Notes: generated by a model from the sequence alone, not told the origin. 64,000 nucleotides of DNA from Streptomyces sp. RPA4-2 (GCF_012273515.2 NZ_CP050975.2:7812001-7876000); one strand, 5' to 3'; shown: positions 8,721 through 16,541, counted from the stretch's first letter. A program made the numbers and translations.

Positions 8721-9161
8721 CTAGGCGCCCGCGAGTTCCGCGTCGGCCCGTTCCGTGACCAGGGTCAGTACCCGGCCCGCGGTCGCCAGGTCCTCGGCCG
8801 GGATGCCGGCGTAGAGCCGGGCCGCGATCGCGTTCCCGTCGGTGCGGATCCGCTCGAACAGCTCGGCGCCGTGCTCGGTCAGCGACACGTTGTCGGCGGT
8901 CGGCTCCGCCAGCAGCCCGAGAGCCGTCATCTCGTCGACGGTCCGGCGGGCTGCCGATTCCTCGATCTTCAGTGCCCCGGTCAGGCGGGCCGCGAGCCGT
9001 GCGCGCTCGACGGTTCCGCCCTGGTCCGAGACGATTCGCAGGGCCACTGACTGGTGGAAGGTGGTCCCGGTGCGGGCTAGCAGGGTCTCCAGGACCGCGC
9101 GGCTCGCGTAGTGGGCCAGGCCTATGACCTGGCCGTTGACCGGGGGAGTGGTGGTGGTCAT
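8721..9161 (-). CDS. Winged-helix (MarR-like) protein
   Basis: A 146-residue protein with helix-rich N-terminus, a winged-helix core (about residues 50-100, including ESAARRTVDEMTALGLL and LTEHG) and a C-terminal dimerisation helix. It looks like a compact MarR-type DNA-binding or regulatory partner. The ATG at 9161 begins 2 bp after the stop of the preceding MarR gene, so the two are co-transcribed and probably translationally coupled. Confidence 0.82.
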   Translation of the reverse strand: MTTTTPPVNGQVIGLAHYASRAVLETLLARTGTTFHQSVALRIVSDQGGTVERARLAARLTGALKIEESAARRTVDEMTALGLLAEPTADNVSLTEHGAELFERIRTDGNAIAARLYAGIPAEDLATAGRVLTLVTERADAELAGA

Positions 9162-9163
9162 GA

Positions 9164-9808
9164 CTACTCCTCGTCAGAACGTCGCTGATCGGAATGCTTC
9201 TGAGTGGGATGCGCCTGATCGGATGGTGCGTGGCCTGATGGTGCGTGACTGGAATGGGCCTGGTCGGAGGGTGCGTGTTCGGAAGGCGCGGAGCCGCCAG
9301 GTGCGTGACCGGAACGCGTCCGGTCGGCGTCGGTGCCGGCGGGGTGATCGACGCGGGGATCGAGCGAGACGCCGAGCAGGGTCGCCAGCTCGCCGCTGAA
9401 CGCTCGCGTGCGTTCGCCGTCGAACCCGCCGAGGGGACCGAGGAGCTGGTCGAGCAGTCCGTGGACCACCCTGATCGCACGCCGGGCGACCGTCTGCCCG
9501 TCCTGTGTGAGGGACAGCCGGACGGCCCGGGGGTCGGCCGGATCCCGCGTGCGGTCGACGATGCCCGCGGTCTCCAGGGAGCGGGCCAGCTTCGAGACGT
9601 AGAGCGGTTCGAGTCCGGTGTGGTCGGCGAGCTGCCGCTGGCTGGGCCGCAGCCCGGCGTGGTGCATGCCGTACAGCGACGCGACCAGCGAGTACTGGGC
9701 ATGGGTCAGGCCCAGTGGCGCGACCGCCCGGTCGACGGCCACCCGCCACTTCATCGACAGGCGCCAGACGAGGAAACCGGGGGTCGCGTGCTCGAATACC
9801 GAACTCAT
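9164..9808 (-). CDS. MarR-family regulator with repetitive His/Ser/Pro-rich tail
   Basis: A 214-residue protein. Residues 1-150 form a standard MarR winged helix (QLADHTGLEPLYVSKLAR recognition region, then a DPADPRAVRLSLT wing). Residues about 165-214 are a low-complexity tail built from repeated units such as SGHAP, SEHAP and SDQAH with eight or more histidines, ending in KHSDQRRSDEE. The tail is encoded by an imperfect minisatellite (about 9178-9310). MarR proteins are normally about 140-160 residues, so the tail is an addition. It is followed after 2 bp by a second winged-helix gene. The promoter region carries a direct repeat that could be its own operator. Confidence 0.88.
   Translation of the reverse strand: MSSVFEHATPGFLVWRLSMKWRVAVDRAVAPLGLTHAQYSLVASLYGMHHAGLRPSQRQLADHTGLEPLYVSKLARSLETAGIVDRTRDPADPRAVRLSLTQDGQTVARRAIRVVHGLLDQLLGPLGGFDGERTRAFSGELATLLGVSLDPRVDHPAGTDADRTRSGHAPGGSAPSEHAPSDQAHSSHAPSGHAPSDQAHPTQKHSDQRRSDEE
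9178..9310 (-). repeat. Imperfect minisatellite inside the MarR gene
   Basis: Short, GATCA/CATC-rich units of variable length repeat through the last ~130 bp of the reading frame and encode the His/Ser/Ala/Pro tail. The repeats keep the frame open. Confidence 0.6.
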
Positions 9809-9821
9809 GTAAAAAACCGTA

Positions 9822-9846
9822 CATGGCTACTATATCCATGGCTACT
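9822..9846. promoter_or_regulatory. Direct repeat upstream of the MarR gene
   Basis: CATGGCTACT occurs twice with 15 bp periodicity (9822-9831 and 9837-9846) immediately upstream of the MarR start, with a possible minus-strand -10 element TATAGT between them. The AT-rich patch is unusual here and is a likely autoregulatory site. Confidence 0.45.
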
Positions 9847-9959
9847 GTTTTCGAGAGGGCCGGACCAATGGCGTAGCCGCCTCGGACCGTGGTCCTAGGA
9901 CCACCGGGTACGCGCGTCGGTTCTGAGCCACCCGCCGGTCCCGGCGGAGGGACGATGAC

Positions 9960-9989
9960 CTGACGGACGGTCCTCGACGGGGCTAGGTT
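9960..9989 (+). promoter_or_regulatory. Probable promoter of a leaderless pirin transcript
   Basis: CTGACG (9960-9965) and TAGGTT (9984-9989) with 18 bp spacing match the streptomycete vegetative promoter. The -10 box ends 7 bp before the ATG at 9997, and no Shine-Dalgarno is visible, so the transcript probably starts at or near the A of the start codon. Confidence 0.55.
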
Positions 9990-9996
9990 GTGCGCC

Positions 9997-10962
9997 ATGA
10001 GCAATCTTGATCGCGACGCAGTTCCCGCCCTGTGCGGTGGCCGCGGGTTCGTGGTGGCCGAACCGGTGCGTGAACTCCTCAGTCCCCGCCGGGTCAAGCT
10101 CGGCGAGTCCACCGAAGTCCGGCGCCTGCTGCCCAACCTGGGCCGCCGCATGATCGGCGCCTGGTGCTTCGTCGATCACTACGGCCCCGACGACATCGCC
10201 GACGAGCCGGGCATGCAGGTCCCGCCGCACCCGCACATGGGACTGCAGACCGTCAGCTGGCTGCACGAGGGCGAGGTCCTGCACCGCGACTCCACGGGCA
10301 GCCTGCAGACGATCCGCCCGCGCGAACTGGGCCTCATGACCTCCGGCCGCGCCATCAGCCACTCCGAGGAGAGCCCCAAGGCGCACGCCCGCCTCCTGCA
10401 CGGAGCGCAGCTGTGGGTCGCTCTTCCCGACGGCCACCGGCACACGGACCCGCACTTCGAGCACCACGCCGAACTGCCCCTCGTCACGGCGCCCGGCGTC
10501 AAGGCCACGCTCATCCTGGGCACCGTCGACGGGACGACCTCGCCCGGCACGACGTACAGCCCGATCGTCGGTGCCGACCTGGCCCTGGCGAACGGCGCCG
10601 ACGTACGCCTGCCGCTGGAGCCCGACTTCGAGTACGCCGTGCTGTCCATGTCGGGCGAGGCCCACGTCGACGGCGTACCGGTCCTCCCGGGCTCGATGCT
10701 CTACCTCGGCTGCGGCCGCACCGAACTGCCCCTGCGCGCCGCGTCGGACGCGTCCCTCATGCTCCTCGGCGGCGAGCCGTTCGAGGAGGAGCTGGTCATG
10801 TGGTGGAACTTCATCGGGCGCTCCCAGCAGGAGATCGAGGAGGGCCGGAAGGACTGGATGGAGGGGTCCCGTTTCGGCGAAGTGCACGGCTACGACGGTG
10901 ACCGGCTGTCCGCTCCCGAACTTCCGCCGGTGCCGCTGAAGCCGCGGGGACGAGTACGCTGA
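9997..10962 (+). CDS. Pirin family protein
   Basis: A 321-residue bicupin. The N-terminal cupin holds metal-binding histidines in the PPHPHMGLQTVSW segment (about residue 77) and in GRAISHSEES. The second cupin covers about 190-260, followed by a pirin C-terminal domain (EPFEEELVMWWNFIG). Pirins can act as quercetinases or redox-sensing co-regulators; which applies here is unknown. The ATG at 9997 was chosen over a GTG three codons upstream because the promoter geometry points to it. Confidence 0.92.
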   Translation: MSNLDRDAVPALCGGRGFVVAEPVRELLSPRRVKLGESTEVRRLLPNLGRRMIGAWCFVDHYGPDDIADEPGMQVPPHPHMGLQTVSWLHEGEVLHRDSTGSLQTIRPRELGLMTSGRAISHSEESPKAHARLLHGAQLWVALPDGHRHTDPHFEHHAELPLVTAPGVKATLILGTVDGTTSPGTTYSPIVGADLALANGADVRLPLEPDFEYAVLSMSGEAHVDGVPVLPGSMLYLGCGRTELPLRAASDASLMLLGGEPFEEELVMWWNFIGRSQQEIEEGRKDWMEGSRFGEVHGYDGDRLSAPELPPVPLKPRGRVR

Positions 10963-11102
10963 CCCGCGGTCACGCTCGTTGAGCAGGTGTCCGCGACGCG
11001 CGGCCGGCGTTCTGGGGCCAGTGGTGTCCGGCCGTCGTCGCCCGGGTGGGCCGAGCCTGCCGACCCAGAGCGGTGCTCCTGCGTGGACGGGGCCCCACCG
11101 CC

Positions 11103-11573
11103 CTATGAAGTGGCCCGGTCGGACGTCGGCCAGACGTACGGCAGATCGTCGGGAACATCCGGGAAGAACAGGGTGTAGATCTCCGGCGCCTTGCGCACCA
11201 GCGCCGACTGGTGGCTGCGGTGGAAGGCGGCGTCTCCCAGCCAGGGTGGCAGCTCGCCGACGTCGGCGAGCTGCTCCTGGACACGTACGGTGGCGCCGGG
11301 ACGGTACCGGGCGAAGTCGGTGGTGAGGCTGGCGGCACACGTGTCGGCGCGCGCTTCCGCCGTCCACATGGCGCACACGTCCAGGCCGTAGCGGACCAGG
11401 GCCTCCTCGTAGCCGACCCACATGCGTACCGCGGGATGGTGGCGCCATCCGTGGTCGGGGACGGTCAGGCCGCGCAGCACCTGGAGGGCCTCGACTCGCT
11501 GTTTGCCCAGACGCGCCTCGTCCAGCACCGCGGCGGACTGCATGAAGTCGGGATACGGGAGAAAGGTCTGCAC
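11103..11573 (-). CDS. Pyr_excise-like (MSMEG_6728-type) protein
   Basis: A 156-residue protein beginning MQTFLPYPDFMQSAAVLD, followed by LGKQRVEALQVL and a HPAVRMWVGYEEALVRYG segment. This pattern is known from actinobacterial proteins assigned to the pyrimidine-dimer DNA glycosylase (phage T4 endonuclease V-like) Pfam family. An enzymatic DNA-repair role is suggested by family membership only. No SD stands out; the first Met gives the family's start. It is surrounded by regulators, with no repair operon. Confidence 0.75.
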   Translation of the reverse strand: MQTFLPYPDFMQSAAVLDEARLGKQRVEALQVLRGLTVPDHGWRHHPAVRMWVGYEEALVRYGLDVCAMWTAEARADTCAASLTTDFARYRPGATVRVQEQLADVGELPPWLGDAAFHRSHQSALVRKAPEIYTLFFPDVPDDLPYVWPTSDRATS

Positions 11574-11701
11574 GCAGGATCCCTACCGCGGCCGCCCGGT
11601 TCCCAGACGGTCGATTCGGGTGCCCGCCCGCGACGCCAGGCACGGGCGCAGTGGACCGGACGCTCATCTCGGCGCCGGACCCTTCATCGCTCGCGCTTCG
11701 G

Positions 11702-12151
11702 TTACGCGGTGGCGAGGGTGACGTCGGCTGTGATGCGTTTGCCGACGGAGGTCTGTTCCACGGTGATGGCGCGGGCGAGGGCCGCGACGATCTCCAGTCC
11801 GTGCCGGCGGATGCGTGACGGATCCGGGGCTTCGGCGGCCGGCAGCACGGGGTTGCTGTCCCAGAGCTCGACCCGCAGTACGGGGCCGGTGGTGCGCAGG
11901 CGGAGCAGGGCCGGTCCGGGGGCGTACTTGCGGGCATTGGTGACGAGTTCACTGACGATCAGCTGAACGATCTGCACCGTGTCCGCCGCCACCGGGGTGC
12001 CGCACTCGGCCTTCACCTTCGTGAGGAAGGCGGCTGCGAGGTGGCGGGCCTGGGCGATGCGGGAGCCGTCGCCGTCCAAGGTGAGCGAGGTCTCCAGCGC
12101 CGGGGCGGCGCCGGGCCGTCCCAGGCCCTGGTCCCCGGATGATTCGTCCAT
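11702..12151 (-). CDS. Anti-sigma-type serine/threonine protein kinase (HATPase_c, RsbW-like)
   Basis: A 149-residue single-domain GHKL ATPase. The N box reads SELVTNARKYA, the G1 box includes VELWDSNP, and the G2-like box is RRHGLEIVAALA. This is the RsbW/SpoIIAB-like family that in Streptomyces is greatly expanded and acts in partner-switching control of sigma factors or regulators. No cognate anti-anti-sigma gene is adjacent. The ATG at 12151 has a GGAAG site 9 nt upstream; the longer frame to 12193 lacks homology. It could act on the SigB-type sigma encoded at 26.2 kb, but that is speculation. Confidence 0.88.
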   Translation of the reverse strand: MDESSGDQGLGRPGAAPALETSLTLDGDGSRIAQARHLAAAFLTKVKAECGTPVAADTVQIVQLIVSELVTNARKYAPGPALLRLRTTGPVLRVELWDSNPVLPAAEAPDPSRIRRHGLEIVAALARAITVEQTSVGKRITADVTLATA

Positions 12152-12315
12152 GCGTGCCCGCTTCCGTCTCCCGTCGCTTACCCCTCCAGGCACCGCGTAC
12201 CCCAGCCGGGCACGTCGACTGTGGCAAGCCGTTCAAGGGCGGCACCCTTGGGGCGGTGCGCTTCCGGTGTGGACGGCGTGTCGCGAGATCGGCCGCCGCC
12301 CCTCCGCCGTCGGCG

Positions 12316-12885
12316 TCAACCGGCCACGGTGACGACTGATTCGATCAGTTGCCGGGCGGCCGCATCGGTACGAGCTGTGTCCTGGGTGACCAGGCGGTCC
12401 TGGCACAGCCCGCGCAGGCCGGACACCAGCAGCGTGGCACCGGCTTGTGCCTGCCGCGGCTGATGGCCCAGCCGGAGGAAGGCGGCCTCGATCGGGTTCA
12501 CCAGGGCTTCGATGGATTCGGTGGCGAGGCTGCCGTACTGGTCCGGGTCGGTGGTGGCGAGGCTGAGCAACTCCAGCAGCAGACGCACCGGTCCGGACTG
12601 CTCCCCGACGGTGATCGCCTCCCAGAGGGCGGAAGCGGCGCGGCGCAGACCGTCGGTGTCGTCGACGTCGTCGAACAGCGCGTGGGCGTCGGGATGGCGC
12701 GCTGCCCAGACCTGGGCGAGCAGGTTCTCGCGGCTGCCGAAGTAGTACAGAAGCATCCGCTTGCTGGTTCCGATTGCCTGGGCGAGCGGACTGAGTGACA
12801 TCTGCGCGAGTCCGTGGAGCTGGAGGTACTGCACAACCTGTTCCAGCAGTTCGGAGCGCTTCTCGACGTTGAGGGGGCGGGCCAC
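12316..12885 (-). CDS. TetR-family transcriptional regulator
   Basis: A 189-residue regulator from the GTG at 12885 (the frame is open to 12945). The HTH is in the first 55 residues (MSLSPLAQAIGTSKRMLLYYFGS, given here in parts as LAQAIGTSKRMLLYYFG). The rest is a helical ligand/dimerisation domain. A 20 bp inverted repeat sits immediately upstream, overlapping the longer possible N-terminus, which argues for the shorter start. It is divergent from the ABC-2-type membrane gene and so probably controls it and itself. The same operator layout recurs in front of the acetoacetate decarboxylase gene at 15.7 kb. Confidence 0.88.
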   Translation of the reverse strand: MARPLNVEKRSELLEQVVQYLQLHGLAQMSLSPLAQAIGTSKRMLLYYFGSRENLLAQVWAARHPDAHALFDDVDDTDGLRRAASALWEAITVGEQSGPVRLLLELLSLATTDPDQYGSLATESIEALVNPIEAAFLRLGHQPRQAQAGATLLVSGLRGLCQDRLVTQDTARTDAAARQLIESVVTVAG

Positions 12886-12888
12886 ACT

Positions 12889-12950
12889 TTGACTGTACCG
12901 GTCGGAACGCTTACGGTCCATCTGTAAGTGTTCCGACCGGTACATTAATG
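12889..12950. promoter_or_regulatory. TetR operator/promoter region (copy A)
   Basis: An inverted repeat with 20 bp arms (12895-12914 and 12924-12943, one mismatch, 9 bp centre) is overlaid on a plus-strand promoter TTGACT (12889-12894), 17 bp, TACGGT (12912-12917). A weaker minus-strand promoter-like pair (TTAATG, TACAGA) is nested in the other direction. It lies between the TetR gene and the divergent membrane-protein gene. Confidence 0.75.
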
Positions 12951-13141
12951 AGGTGTGGTCATGGCGAGGGTCGAGAGCGGGAGCGTGCTGTCATGAAGGT
13001 GGGGTCGGCCAAGGAGGCGAGCGGTCGGGGTGAGGTGCTGCCGGGCGGCGGAGGGCGCGAGTCCCTGGTGAAGCGGTCCGCCGCGGTCCGCCGTGCCATA
13101 CGCGGGCCCGGCCGGTGAAGGTCCGGAGCGGGGGACAGGCT

Positions 13142-14515
13142 GTGTCATCGGTGAGAATCCTCGCCGAGACGCTGTGGTTTCCGGTGGCACTCTTCCTGGG
13201 CTTCCTCTTCTGCTTCGCCCCCGCCTTGCACGCGCCCCAGCCGCATCACGCCAAGGTGGTGGTCGCCGGCCGGGCCCAGGAGGCGAGGGTGGACGCCGCG
13301 CTGCGCCGTCAGTACCCCGGAGGTTTCGACGTCACCGGTGTGCCGCAGGCCCGTTCGGCCCGGCAGGCGGTGCTGGACCGGAAGGCGGTGGCCGGCTACG
13401 TCGGCGGCCGTCATCCGGTGCTCTACGTCGCCAAAGCCAACGGGACGTCCCTCATGCAGACCCTGAGCAGGGACTTCACCGGGCTGACGCCTGCCAGGAG
13501 CGGGCCCCTCGCCGTGACGGACGTGGCGCCCACCGTCAGCAAGGACATGACCGGTACCACCCTGGTCTACTTCGGCACCGCCTGGAACATCCCGGGCTAT
13601 CTGCTCGCGACGACCCTGCTGCGGGCGGTGACCTTCAACCGCCGCAGGAAGCTGCTGACGATCGCGGGCGTCGCCGCACTCTTCGCCGGCCTCGGCGACC
13701 TCGTCGGCGTCAGCCTCGGCTACCTGCCGAACGATCCCGCGTCGCTCGGGATCGCCTTCCTGCTCACGACGGCGGTGGCCACGTTCTCCTCCGGCCTGGC
13801 GCCGTTCACCAGGCAGTTCTTCCCCGGGGTGGGGATGGGTCTGTTCATCGTGCTGAGCACCCCCACCAGTGGTGTGGCCCCCGTGCCGATGCTCCCCGCC
13901 TTCTTCCAGCACGTGCACTACGTCATGCCGCTGGGCAACGCCATGGACGCCCTTCGGGGGGTCCTGTACTTCCATGGGGCGGGGGTGCTCCGGCCCCTCC
14001 TCGTGCTGTGCGCATGGACCATGGCGGGTGTCGGACTGCTGGGCCTGGACGCCTGGCGCCAGCACCGCGCAGCCGCGCGGCGGGACCCAGGTGCCTGGCC
14101 GGACGACGTGGCGAGTCCGCCGGTGGAGGATCCGTCCGTGGAGATCGCGACACCCGTGGCGATGCCGGGGGGACGGCACCACTTCGGTGAACCGGTGCCG
14201 TCGCTCGTGGGTACCGTTCGCGACGGGGCGCTGCTGCCGTTGCGCCATGCCGCGGTCACCGTGATGGACAACGGCGGACGGCAGTTGGTGCGCGCCGCGA
14301 CGAACGCGCGGGGCGAGTACGCCGTAGGGGGGCTGCCCGAGGGAGACATCACCGTCGTGGCCGTGTCACCCACCAGAAGGCCGCAGGTCCAGCGGTTGCT
14401 GCTGGAGCAAGGCTCGGTCGTCCGCGCCGACTTCACTCTGTACGGCCGATCCGACGGGGACGCGCCTTCCTCGCCGGCCCTGTCGGCACGGCGCGGCGCG
14501 GCACCGCGGAACTGA
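13142..14515 (+). CDS. ABC-2/YhgE-type membrane permease with C-terminal Ig-like (carboxypeptidase-regulatory) domain
   Basis: A 457-residue membrane protein. One helix near the N-terminus (LWFPVALFLGFLFCF) leads into an extracytoplasmic region of about 130 residues. Five hydrophobic segments follow between about 145 and 315, the layout of ABC-2/YhgE-Pip-type permeases. Residues about 365-435 form a carboxypeptidase regulatory-like beta-sandwich (VGTVRDGALLPL...NARGEYAVGGLPEGD), an uncommon fusion. The GTG at 13142 has an SD (GGAGCGGGGGA) at good distance; a GTG at 13115 in the same frame lacks one. No ATPase gene accompanies it, so it may not be an ABC transporter. Likely regulated by the divergent TetR protein. 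Confidence 0.75.
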   Translation: MSSVRILAETLWFPVALFLGFLFCFAPALHAPQPHHAKVVVAGRAQEARVDAALRRQYPGGFDVTGVPQARSARQAVLDRKAVAGYVGGRHPVLYVAKANGTSLMQTLSRDFTGLTPARSGPLAVTDVAPTVSKDMTGTTLVYFGTAWNIPGYLLATTLLRAVTFNRRRKLLTIAGVAALFAGLGDLVGVSLGYLPNDPASLGIAFLLTTAVATFSSGLAPFTRQFFPGVGMGLFIVLSTPTSGVAPVPMLPAFFQHVHYVMPLGNAMDALRGVLYFHGAGVLRPLLVLCAWTMAGVGLLGLDAWRQHRAAARRDPGAWPDDVASPPVEDPSVEIATPVAMPGGRHHFGEPVPSLVGTVRDGALLPLRHAAVTVMDNGGRQLVRAATNARGEYAVGGLPEGDITVVAVSPTRRPQVQRLLLEQGSVVRADFTLYGRSDGDAPSSPALSARRGAAPRN

Positions 14516-14976
14516 CTCCCCGTCGTCCCTCCGTTCCCGCGGACGCGGACCGCTGAGCGGCGGTGAGTCACGGTGAGCCGCGGTGAGCGGTGCCCATGTG
14601 CCGGTCGTCGCGACGGCGCGGGACGGTGGCGCACGGCGGCCGGGATCCACTTTCGGGTGATGGCTTGGTTGGGGGTGGGGTGGCGGGGTGTGGCGGGTTG
14701 GGGGTGGGGGCGGGTGTGGGTAAGGGGTGTGGGGTCTGGTGGGGCGTCAACTTGGTGCGTTCATGGGGTGAATGGACGGTACATGTGAGTGTTACGGCGA
14801 TATGGATGATCCGTAACGCACCTCCGTGTATCGCCCACATCGGGTGGTGGTGGGGGCATGGTGTGGGTGTCGGCCGGTAAGGGTAAGCTGTACTACTCGC
14901 ACACACTGTCCTTCCTGTGCGGCCCGTTCTGTGGGCCGTGTGGGGTGGGGGTGCCAGCACCATGTAGGGGGACTTC
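14516..14976. other. Non-coding upstream region with G-rich tract
   Basis: No credible gene is seen. From 14644 the sequence is the 5' part of the duplicated module. The plus strand at about 14655-14740 has many runs of three to five G, enough for G-quadruplex formation. Farther down GTTACGG/CCGTAAC (about 14790-14818) forms an inverted repeat. A proline-rich minus-strand open frame here merely mirrors the G-tracts. Confidence 0.6.
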
Positions 14977-15465
14977 ATGTCCGCATCTGTGACTGTCCGT
15001 CGTCTTGCCGCTGCCGCGGTGACCGTGGCCGCGGTGGCGGTGGCGGGGGCGTCGGCGTTGCCGGCGTCCGCGGCCGACCATGCTCCGCGGCACCGGGCGG
15101 CGGTGCAGATCAGTAATGTGCACTACGACTCTCCGGACCGTCACCACCGTTCGAACCTGAACGACGAGTGGGTGGCCATCACCAACACCACGCGTCAGAC
15201 GGTGAATCTGGACCGGTGGACGCTGTCGGACCGTGACGGGCGTACGTACACGTTCCACCACTACCGTCTGGGCGGCCGGGCGACCGTGCGGGTCCACACC
15301 GGTATCGGCCGCGACACCTTCCGCGACCTGTTCCAGGACCGTCGCAACTCGGTGTGGGACAGGCGTGCCGACAGTGCGACCCTGCGCAACGACCACCGTC
15401 GCCTCGTCGACACGGTCACCTGGGGCGGCCACCGCGGCGGCGGCCACGGCGGCGGCCACCACTGA
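14977..15465 (+). CDS. Secreted lamin-tail-domain protein, copy 1
   Basis: A 162-residue secreted protein. The signal peptide is at residues 1-33 (MSASVTVRRLAAAAVTVAAV..., cleavage after ASA). A lamin-tail (LTD, Ig-like) domain fills about 40-145, with the typical EWVAITNTT, LDRWTLSDRDG and TVRVHTGIG strands. The tail is Gly/His-rich (GGHRGGGHGGGHH) and may bind metal. RBS AGGGGG precedes the ATG. LTD domains in bacteria are found on secreted nucleases and surface proteins, but here the domain stands alone and has no catalytic partner. It is followed by a strong terminator. A near-identical second copy lies at 31.9 kb. Confidence 0.92.
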   Translation: MSASVTVRRLAAAAVTVAAVAVAGASALPASAADHAPRHRAAVQISNVHYDSPDRHHRSNLNDEWVAITNTTRQTVNLDRWTLSDRDGRTYTFHHYRLGGRATVRVHTGIGRDTFRDLFQDRRNSVWDRRADSATLRNDHRRLVDTVTWGGHRGGGHGGGHH

Positions 15466-15513
15466 CCCCGCCCCACCCCTGACCGCAGCACCCGCACACC
15501 GATAGACCACCAC

Positions 15514-15557
15514 CCGACGGCGCGCCACCGGCCCACCCGGCCACGGCGCGCCGTCGG
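15514..15557 (+). terminator. Terminator of lamin-tail gene copy 1
   Basis: Perfect 13 bp arms CCGACGGCGCGCC/GGCGCGCCGTCGG with an 18 nt loop, starting 49 bp after the stop codon. In copy 2 one base of the 3' arm is changed. Confidence 0.75.
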
Positions 15558-15581
15558 CGTGTTCCGTTCATCCTCGAGCCG

Positions 15582-15607
15582 GCAGGGCAGGGCAGGGCAG
15601 GGCAGGG
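15582..15607 (+). repeat. Pentanucleotide repeat (CAGGG)n
   Basis: About five tandem units of GGCAG/CAGGG lie between the terminator and the operator of the acetoacetate decarboxylase gene. Confidence 0.7.
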
Positions 15608-15620
15608 TGCTCGGCGTGAC

Positions 15621-15683
15621 TTGACTGTACCGATCGGTACGCATACCGTTCATCAGGTAAACGTACCGATCGGTACATCAAGG
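15621..15683. promoter_or_regulatory. TetR-type operator/promoter region (copy B)
   Basis: A promoter TTGACT (15621-15626), 17 bp, TACCGT (15644-15649) overlaps the first of two perfect GTACCGATCGGTAC palindromes (15627-15640 and 15663-15676). Order, spacing and much of the sequence match the 12889-12950 region at the TetR gene. It is likely to drive the acetoacetate decarboxylase-family gene at 15739. Confidence 0.72.
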
Positions 15684-15738
15684 TTTCGGGCCGGGAACGC
15701 CTGTGCCGTCCTGATCCTTCGATCGAGAGGAGACACCC

Positions 15739-16527
15739 ATGCTTCAGGGCTACACCTATCCGCTGTCGCCGCGCGGAGAGGCGAATCTCGCGTCCGCTCC
15801 GCCGTGGAACTACGCCGGGGACATCGTCGGCGTCGAGTTCTGGACCGATCCGGCGGCCGCGGAGGCGACGCTCCCGGAGGGGCTGAGCCCGGACCCGGAG
15901 TCGAGTGGACGTGTGGTGGCCCTCTTCGTCGACTGGCAGTTCTCCGGACAGAACAACGAGTACCTGGACCCGGTGCGCAGTCAGTACCGCGAGTTCATGG
16001 TGCTGGTGGACGCGCGGTGGAAGGACCAGCCGGTCTCGTGGTGCCCGTACATCTACGTCGACAACGACCTGGCCCTCGCTCGCGGGTGGGTACAGGGCTT
16101 TCCGAAGAAGCTGGGAGCGGTCGCTCAGACCCGGGTCTTCGCCGCTCCTGGCAGCGCGTCGCCGACGCTCGCGGCAGGCGGCCTGTTCGGGGCGTCCCTG
16201 TCGGCGGCCGGGCGCTTGCTGGCGGAGGCTCGGGTGACCTTGCGGCAGCCGGCCAGTGACCCGGGCGGCCTGCTGCGGCCCACGGTCAACCTGCGGCATT
16301 TCCCGCGCCTGGCGGTCGGCGAGTACGACAAGCCCGCCGTGCACGAGTTGGTGATGGCCGAGTTCCTCGACCAGCGGCTCGCCGACGTGTGGACCGGTTC
16401 CGCGGAGCTCGGCCTGTTCGCGGCTCCCGGTGAGGAGCTGGCGGATCTGGCTCCCGTCCGTACCGGTACGGGCTTCCGCGCGTCGATGTCGTACACCGTG
16501 ACGGGCGTGCGCCGACTGGAGGCGTAG
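15739..16527 (+). CDS. Acetoacetate decarboxylase family protein
   Basis: A 262-residue enzyme of the acetoacetate decarboxylase superfamily. The Schiff-base lysine motif is present in [11 protein letters not shown] (K123/K124; the first lysine of the pair is normally catalytic). Members range from true decarboxylases to aldolase/dehydratase-like enzymes, so substrate is open. RBS GAGAGGAGA lies upstream of the ATG at 15739. It sits behind a TetR-type operator and is followed after 14 bp by the remains of a fumarylacetoacetase-like gene, hinting at a former keto-acid catabolic operon. Confidence 0.9.
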   Translation: MLQGYTYPLSPRGEANLASAPPWNYAGDIVGVEFWTDPAAAEATLPEGLSPDPESSGRVVALFVDWQFSGQNNEYLDPVRSQYREFMVLVDARWKDQPVSWCPYIYVDNDLALARGWVQGFPKKLGAVAQTRVFAAPGSASPTLAAGGLFGASLSAAGRLLAEARVTLRQPASDPGGLLRPTVNLRHFPRLAVGEYDKPAVHELVMAEFLDQRLADVWTGSAELGLFAAPGEELADLAPVRTGTGFRASMSYTVTGVRRLEA

Positions 16528-16541
16528 CGGCAGGGGCGCGA

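Larger units (their letters stand above)
14644..15562 (+). repeat. Duplicated 0.92 kb module, copy 1
   Basis: Nearly identical to 31598-32510 in the same orientation. It contains the G-rich upstream region, the 5' leader, the complete lamin-tail gene and its terminator. Differences seen: a three-base change in the leader (TAA to CCG, near 14885), a 6 bp deletion in copy 2 inside the signal-peptide region, and one base in the terminator arm. Confidence 0.95.

Noticed and set aside
14568..14978. Proline/threonine-rich minus-strand frame, repeated at 31480-31932
   Set aside because: It is simply the complement of the G-rich tract in both module copies, with no start signal or domain.
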